From the NCBI RefSeq assembly GCF_019175385.1, contig NC_083344.1, positions 21,646,380-21,710,379 on the forward strand: a DNA stretch of 64,000 bases. Reading direction: 5' to 3'. Source of the DNA: Lycium barbarum (Eukaryota; Streptophyta; Magnoliopsida; Solanales; Solanaceae). A program made the translations under genes and the position numbers. The notes beneath the pieces are model-generated. The model saw nothing but the letters and a program-made list of their open reading frames with translations. It did no database searches and was not told the DNA's origin. Shown piece after piece: positions 57,000-64,000 of this stretch (positions within the stretch are counted from its first letter, which is position 1; every line of letters begins with the position of its first letter).

Positions 57000-59846
57000 T
57001 GTCACGACCCAAACCGATGAGCCGTGACAAGTACCCGACCATTACTTCTCAAGCACTCATCTGCCTGCATTTAGTTCTCACTGACTATCCTGGGCCCATC
57101 CATAATCTGTAACTGAGCTATGCTGTCTCCTGAACAATCAACATAAGAGACACTGTACCGGGAACGCACGGGCAACACATACATATAGACATAAGCATTT
57201 AGAGTAACAGCGCAAGCCGATTTGGCCGCTACATATATATTGTAAAACAAAATGAGCGCCGACGAGGCTGCATAATATCATGGCTACACATCACTGTCTA
57301 CAGACCTCTATGGAGTACAAACTGTAAAAATGAAAGGACAAGGCCCTGTCGGACCCACATATGTACGTAACCGAATGGTATAACAAAAGGAGTGTAGCTC
57401 CGCAACAATGGAGCATACTGATTGCTGCTGAGGGGAGGTCCTACTGCTATGAATCGTCTAACTGGCTACCTTGTCCTGCGGGCATGAACGCAGCGTCCAC
57501 AAGAAGGGACGTCAATAAGAATAATGTACCGAGTATGTAAGGCATGAATAGTAACATAGTAAGGGATGTAAAGTATGAATAATAATAGAATGGAAATATA
57601 GAGCATATCGTGAGATAAAAGAGTAACATGTACATGTGAGTGCCTCTTAGGGCGGATGCCATGCATGCTTAGCTTTCTTTGAAAAAAATATCTTGTACAT
57701 ATATACAGAAAATATTCCGAGAAACGTCGGCCCGATCCATTTAACCACATATGTCCCGCGTCCGGGCATCCCGCGTCCGGGATGATAAGTTACACCAACT
57801 GATCAGGTGGCCATGCGTCTATAGCGCCACTCTCTTTTTCCCCATATTACCCATATACATATATAAATCATATACATATATCATATAAGCAGCATGCAGG
57901 AGAGCCCAAGGAAAGTTATGTCTCTATCGGAGTGACGTAAGGTCGGTAACCTCCGATTATATTATGGAATAATCATCATGGCATTGTCTCACCTTGAAGG
58001 AACAATTATTATAAGGTTAGACTATCAATGAAGAATAGCATTAAGAGAACATATAATAAGATCATAAATCTCATAAGGCGTCAATTCATATACTTTGGAA
58101 TCTTTAGAAATAGTCATCATCCATGAATAAAATTGAGAAATCAAGAAATAGCTCAACATTCTTATATCATCATTGAAATCGTAAACTTGGAACCTTTAAA
58201 CCCAGAATTATCATCATCATAATCAAAGGAGTAAAATATTCTCATCTTTGACATCATCATTATGATTGTGAAAACAGGTTCATCGTTGTTATCATAAGAG
58301 CTCACGAAGCCATAAATCTCTGATTTTGAAAATGCGAACATTTTGGAAAAAAATTATGAATTATTAGGAAAGGAATTATGCCTTGGAGTCATAAACATCT
58401 AACTTTTGAAAACAAGGATGATATGGAAACATTTATGAAGCCATAACATCGGAATCATGCCTTTGAAAGAAAGGAACAAGCCTTAACATACCTGTTAAAC
58501 CTCATATTGGCTACGCTTATGTGTCCAAGCTCGCAAGTCTACATTTAAGAGGATTTACACTAACGTTAGCCTCTTTATTGCCCACTTATTCAAAGTTTCA
58601 TATCAAACTATTCTATATTCTGCCGAAAATCGGACAGCATCTTCTCTGTTTATATGTCTAGCCCGAATTCTCAATTCAACAACCAATAATGATCACAATA
58701 ATACCAACATTAGCCATAATATTTCCAACTCCAAAATACTTCATAAGCATCCCATATGGTGTTTGTCCCATATTTCCATCACAGAACAATTTTATAATAA
58801 TTTTACAATTCCTTCTCCGTAAATAAACCAAGATTAACGTTTATAACAAGAGATTCATACCTTTCTTTCGATAAGAATGCTATATCTCCACTCCCCCACC
58901 TTGAGCTTAAGCCGCAACGCGTTAATACACAATTTTGTAGTTGCAACTATACACCGTCTGGAACGGGATTTGGGAATTATACCTAGTTTCGGGCTAAAAA
59001 GTTGATGATGGAAAGTTGGGGAATATTCTGGAAGATTAGAGAGATTTTGAGGTGGTTTGGGACGAAAATGAGGGGGTCTCTCCCTTTAAATAGCGGTCTA
59101 GGTTCTGCCTGGACCGACTGAAATTTCCTTCAGCGCGTTCGCGCCCCCTTTTGGCGCGTTCGCGCAGCCTTAGTTTTTGTCTGCGCCTTCATTAAGTAAA
59201 AAGGTCATAACTCTTGATCCCACTATCGTGTGAGGGCCCACGACCTATGGTTGGAAAGCTAATTCAATTATCTATCACTTTAATACTTGGTGTGTTTCCA
59301 AATTCCAAACGTATAATGGCATTTTGGCCCCTCCAATTCAGATCAGCCGAAAATGTTTCCTCAAATCGTCCTTTTTGAGGGCTTATGCCCATATTTGGCT
59401 TATGGTTCCTTCTTAGGACTTGCTCAACTTTCCATGTACTAATCATACGTCTCTTCGTATGTCCTTTATAAAACTCCGACGTGTGGGCCCCACTTAGCAT
59501 ACAACAACGAGGGCTTTTCGTCAAGCAACTTATTACCTGATTTACACCATATGGTCTCCAAATGTCATATGCATATTATTCTTGCACTCTTATAACATAA
59601 TCTTCATCCCTAACCTGAGCCTCAAAATAGTTCAGTGCGTTCGGGCCTCGTAGTGGCGCGTTCGCTCCTCGTTGGCCCTTGGCCTTCTGCGCGTTCGCGC
59701 CACTCCCTAGAGCATTCGCGCAGACCATTTTCCTAGTCTGCCAACCCGACTTGTAACGTCCATATCTCCTTACCCCGATGTCCTATTGAGTAGCTGTTTG
59801 TTGTATTGGAAACTTGACTACTCGAACTTGTTTCTGGGGTGTAACA
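57000..59846 (-). repeat. RT-6 5' LTR
   Basis: TGTCACGACCCAAACC...GGTGTAACA on the + strand, 2,847 bp. ATCGGAG / CTCCGAT arms around TGACGTAAGG lie at 57926-57957, and GCGCGTTCGCGC dyads at 59130-59165 and 59635-59725. The CAGTAC arm has decayed to CAATAA (57513). Confidence 0.92.
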
Positions 59847-59933
59847 GATTTGGGGCACGACATATCGATAACCAGGACTTTACTGAACATGGCTCATAGA
59901 CATTCCTAGGACTAAACTGCTCTGATACCAATT
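59847..59933 (-). other. RT-5 leader remainder and primer-binding site
   Basis: This short piece of RT-5 lies between the RT-6 target site and the RT-5 5' LTR. On the minus strand TGGTATCAGAGC (59930-59919) is the initiator-Met primer site, 3 bp from the LTR. The other half of the leader is at 49585-49704. Confidence 0.9.
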
Positions 59934-60529
59934 TGTCACACCCCGACGAGGAGTATGACGGGGTCCTCCCCATGGGCCGGAGACCACCTAAATTAATAGT
60001 TACTTTAAACATCATATGCCGTAATTGAAAGAACACCTGCACGCAGAAAAGGCCCAACACAGAAATATCAAATAATCCAACATCTGTATAGACATGCAAA
60101 CCGGTAAGGTCGCTACGACATCACGAGTATCATATGCCGGCAAGGCTAACAAGAGAGTATCACAGACCAAAACAGGAAAGACATGATCATACTCAATATT
60201 TATATACCCCACTATGTCTATGAGCCTCTAAAAATGTATAGATGAACATCTATTACACTAGCAGAAAAGTACCAAAAGATAGCAAGTCTGGAGTAGTGGC
60301 ACTTGCTGACATCGCTGAGCTGGAAGAATCCTACTGCGGTCGCTCCTCAATAACCCTGTCAGAGCTTACAGCACGAAATGCAGCATCCCGTGCAATGGGA
60401 CATCAGTTCGGATAAAAGTACTGAGTATTTAAGGCTGGAAGCAATAACATAAGTAGGACGGAAATCTAAATAGAGTAAAGGTAACCTGTCGTTTGAGAAC
60501 TTACCATATGTAATGCATGAATCTTAACA

Positions 60530-60584
<55 letters not shown>

Positions 60585-62093
60585 TGCGGAACGTGCAGCC
60601 CGATCCATATATGTTAGCGCCTAAGAACGTACGGTCCGCTCCATAAATGTAATATGTTAGTGTCGAGGAACGTACGACCCGATCCATAAATATAATATGT
60701 TACCTATACATAATGCAAATAGAATGCATGCAAGCTCATATGAAAGCTACAACTTTATCGGAGTGACGTAAGGTTGGTAACCTCCAATTTATATTATGGA
60801 ATTCGTGTCGAACCCAAAGAAATAACTTAATGATGATAAACTTTATAATATACCAAGAATCAATCAAATAGCAAAGACATTAAGATTTGAGCGACATAAC
60901 ATAGGAATGGAGTGAATTTTATTATGGAACATTCATATTCATGCTCTAATTGGATTCGTGCCAAGGAAGGAGAGAAACGAACACCTTACATACCTTATTC
61001 GTCAAGCCACCACTTAAAGAATTCCTTACTTCGGTGTCTGCCTTTCACCCGAACCTATATAAAGAGAAACACATCTTTAATCATACTTTCCCATCAACTT
61101 ATAAGCACTAATTATCAAAGACTAATTCGGGTTACGAAAATTTGGGCAACATCTCCCTATAATATCCACTTCCTTGAAATACCAAAAAAAATCCCAAACA
61201 ATACCAATAATATCATCAAGATTCTACAAGATAAAGATGTATATTTGCATCCAAAACTCTCTTCAAACTTCAATCCATAAGTCAACAACACCAACACAAT
61301 AATTATAACTCTTATTCTCATAAATATTCCCAAATCAACATTAATGAAGAGAGATTCATACCTTACCTTTACTAAAATAGCAAGATCTCCAATATTTAAT
61401 TTGAGTCCAAGCCAACCCCAACGTAAAACGGAACTATAACCGCGGCTACACGTTATCTGGACCTCGATTAATACTCCGTCACTAAAAAATTACTAAAAAT
61501 CCTCACTTTGTGACGATTATAGGCTCTCCTATGTTTGCTGAACTTTCTGGAATATTTGGGAAATTTTTTATGAAGAAAAATGGGGGTTTGACCCCTTATA
61601 TAGCGGATTAGAGTCAGTTGGCACCGACTCTAAAATCCTTCTGCGTGATATCGCTGCCTTGGGACACGTTCGCGCAGAGTTGGCCAGTGCTACTCAGTGT
61701 GTTCGCGCCACCCCTTGGCGCGTTCACGCAGGGTTAAGCCTTGCACTGGCAGTCCGTCTTAAAATGCTCATAATTCTCTATTCCGATGTCGGATCGACAC
61801 GCGGTTTGTTGCGTTGGAAACTAGACTTCTCGAAATCCACTTTATGATTTTATTTCACTTCAAAATTCCTCGTTTACCTTAAGATATTCCTTCCTCAAGT
61901 AGGGCCAAAATTACCCCTCCCATTTCCTCTAAAATCCAACAAACTTACTTTCCTTGATTCACTTGCCCTCCAATCCTTCTGCGGCTTATTATATGGACTT
62001 AAACCCTCATAAACATAAAATAAGCGCATCTAATCTCATATACCTCTTGAAGGGTAACTCAAATCTCAACATACGAAACTACAGGGTGTAACA
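59934..62093 (-). repeat. RT-5 5' LTR
   Basis: 2,160 bp, TGTCACACCCCGACG...GGTGTAACA on the + strand. TGACGTAAGG lies at 60764-60773. CAGTTC...GTACTG at 60404-60423 is the stem. Three GGAACGT-CCGATCC units lie at 60587-60705, the (AT)n run at 60533-60583, and GCGCGTTC dyads at 61645-61735. Confidence 0.92.
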
Positions 62094-62608
62094 TTTTTTA
62101 TGTTTCGATTTTTAGTTAATCTCAAGGTAGGGAGCAAAATGGAGAAAAGGGTAGGATCAGGCCTCTGATCCCAGGCATGTCGCAACGATAGCCTCTGAGA
62201 CCGATATAGCGGTCCCACTTTGGAGGAGCAAGGACCCAACTACGGTCATGAGGGACACCTATTTAGCCGCTACAGCGGTGGATAAGCCGCCATAGCGGTG
62301 CCGTCACAGCGGCTTAAGGGTCGCTGTAGCGGTACCACTTAACAGAAATATCTAATATTTTTGACAACTGCACATGCGTAACAATACAGATCGGAATACA
62401 ACGTAACACTTTATTCTGCGGTGATACCAAGTGGAACCGTCCAGGTACCAATTGAATCCACTGAGATACCAATTTGACCGAGTAGCACAATTTCCTAAAT
62501 ACCATATAGCCTCCCGTGGATGGGTATGGACGTCTATGTGCCATTCCTCGATACTCTATTAGGCATTGCTCCCGTACTCGTGAGACCAGAAACCTAGGCT
62601 CTGATACC
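62094..62608 (-). other. RT-4 5' internal region and primer-binding site remnant
   Basis: It contains a cluster of CCGCTACAGCGG-type dyads at 62195-62335 and no ORF. On the minus strand GGTATCAGAGC (62608-62598) is the primer site, lacking its first T because a deletion has removed the LTR edge. Confidence 0.7.
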
Positions 62609-64000
62609 TTTTCCACCTCGGTAGGCGAACCCTCTCATTTAATAACACATCAATTAAACAACAAATCATTTAAAGCATTAGATAATTAGAAATACAGCGG
62701 AACTCCATAATATATTCAATAAACTCAAGTATTTAAATGATTACAACAATACATGATTACAGACTCAATACACTCTCCCATTACCTGGTCTAGCCTAGTA
62801 CAAGAGCGACTATGATTTCAGATTACCGCTACGTTCTAAGACATCAACCTCCGTTCCAGAATGAAGTGAGAGGAGATCTTACAGATAGGCACCGCACGTT
62901 CCACTTCATATCAAAATCAATCACCTGAAACAATCTACACCCCAAAAAGGGTATAGCAAGTGCAATATCAGTACAATCCACGCCTACGGAGTAAGTATCA
63001 TAGGCCGACAATGGTTAGAAACACATATTGGTAAAAGCATTCACAAACAACCATGATAATCACCAAATCAAGTCATATGTCTATATACCGCACATGACAA
63101 CATCAATACCTTTAGATCACAACTGCTCCCTAACAACTACAAGTCAAATATCACCAGTGCAAATTCCCAATACATAAATCCTTAGATCGTTCATTTTAGT
63201 TTAGGAGTCAACTCATCGTTATAACACCTTTCATCCTACATCACTTGGAAACAAATCAAATAATTAATTTTATGGAGATTGCTTCGGGGTAATTCAACAG
63301 GCACAAGTCAACAAGTATAAATCAACTGTAATCGAATCCAGATACACATCATCGCTTAAGTAAAACCTCTAATCCCCAAACATGGCAAGTCTGAATACAT
63401 CCAATCTAAACCCAACATCTCAAATCAAGTCATAATGCAATGCAATGCAATAATGGTATGAGTGCAATGCAATGCCATGCATATGCGGTGTACACATGTA
63501 CTTCGGATGGAAATATCGACGTCTCTGTAGCACAACCCAGCGTGACTCGCGAAGTCTAAGTGCCACCCTTCCCGGATCTTTGCCCAAAGGGGATTCTCAC
63601 CGGCACCACACGGGGTGGACTGCAGAGTCCATGCACTAACAATGATTCGGGAACTAACATCGAATATCGGCCATGCAACAACAATTCCAGAATTGATCAT
63701 CGGCCATCTGACGTCACTCAAGTAAAAGAGTTTTATCAAATATCAATTTCACTCAATCCATGATTCCGGAATGAACATCGTCCATCTCACGTCACTCAAG
63801 TAAAACTAAGCTCAACTCATCGAGTGTTCATCAGTATCATCAATATCTCAACAGTGTATCATGAAAATGAGAGTGCGTGCAATGCATGAATCACAACAAT
63901 AATCATGCTCAATATCACAAGTACCAACAATGGGTACGCCAATAATATATCTGAAGTACAAATACCAACAATGGGTGTGACAATAATATAAAAATCAGGA
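62609..64000 (-). repeat. RT-4 5' LTR, partial (window edge)
   Basis: Aligns with 36116 onward of the 3' LTR (TTTCATTTAATAACACATCA and following blocks). About 30 bp at the LTR edge, including TGTCACGACC, are missing. It continues beyond the window. Confidence 0.82.

Larger units (their letters stand above)
49705..59846 (-). mobile_element. RT-6: large non-autonomous LTR element without gag-pol
   Basis: LTRs at 49705-52537 and 57000-59846 (about 2.84 kb each, very similar by eye), flanks gatat / gattt, minus strand. The primer site and polypurine tract are intact. The 4.46-kb interior has no gag, RT or integrase but a long purine-rich (sense) spacer and one 164-codon ORF of unknown function after the primer site. 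It is inserted in the RT-5 leader, is the innermost layer, and must depend on other elements for movement. Confidence 0.9.
42289..62093 (-). mobile_element. RT-5: Tekay/Del-type chromovirus hosting RT-6
   Basis: LTRs at 42289-44535 and 59934-62093, minus strand, flanked by tttgt / ttttt (4 of 5 match). It contains gag, protease, RT, RNase H, integrase and chromodomain remains (44768-49584), polypurine tract and primer site. RT-6 sits between the gag start and the primer site. Removing RT-6 leaves about 9.7 kb, a normal length. Confidence 0.92.
36087..64000 (-). mobile_element. RT-4: non-autonomous LTR element with antisense gene, hosting RT-5
   Basis: LTRs at 36087-39019 and 62609 to beyond 64000 share long blocks. 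A degenerate initiator-Met primer site (62598-62608) and the pre-PPT stem (39040-39055) both place it on the minus strand. Leaving out RT-5, the internal region is about 3.8 kb and has no gag or pol. It holds a + strand gene of the putative plant transposon protein type plus several CCGCTATAGCGG palindrome clusters. The right target site is outside the window; the left flank is gttaa. Confidence 0.75.

Overview
The window is plant nuclear DNA, almost certainly a eudicot and most likely a Solanaceae-type genome (inferred from LTR style and element families, not from a host marker gene). About 60 of the 64 kb is a stack of LTR retrotransposons inserted into one another. I recognise no intact host gene.

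Layout. 1-3409 is A/T-rich DNA with a Stowaway-like MITE (87-306), one end of a CACTA transposon (2041-2373) and an unclassified repeat. From about 3410 to at least 36086 lies one disrupted Tat/Ogre-type Ty3/gypsy element on the + strand, called RT-0: a decayed pol end (3412-4709), non-coding 3' segments (4710-5039, 22045-22507, 31726-33099) and an LTR that starts TGTTGACACC at 33100. RT-1 (5040-22039, +, TSD gcaag/acaag) sits in RT-0. RT-2 (8882-19387, -, perfect TSD ccgtg) sits in RT-1. RT-3 (22508-31720, -, perfect TSD gagcc) sits in RT-0. RT-4 (36087 to beyond 64000, -) sits in the RT-0 LTR. RT-5 (42289-62093, -, TSD tttgt/ttttt) sits in RT-4. RT-6 (49705-59846, -, TSD gatat/gattt) sits in the untranslated leader of RT-5. 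RT-2 and RT-5 carry gag-protease-RT-RNase H-integrase-chromodomain remains of Tekay/Del chromovirus type. RT-1, RT-3, RT-4 and RT-6 are reduced or non-autonomous.

The most interesting cargo is not retroviral: a nearly complete plant B3 DNA-binding domain inside RT-3 (26255-26738, -); a gene of the 'putative plant transposon protein' type with a probable 5'-UTR intron, lying antisense inside RT-4 (40571-41916, +); and a 164-codon ORF of unknown function occupying the gag position of RT-6 (56283-56777, -).

The LTRs also share structure that protein annotation misses. There is a CAGTAC-loop-GTACTG stem about 400-510 bp from the inner LTR edge in five families, and an as-1-like TGACGTAAGG between inverted arms in three families. 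Family-specific palindrome arrays occur near the U3 start, and a stem abuts the polypurine tract in six elements. These may be common regulatory or RNA-structure modules of otherwise dissimilar elements.
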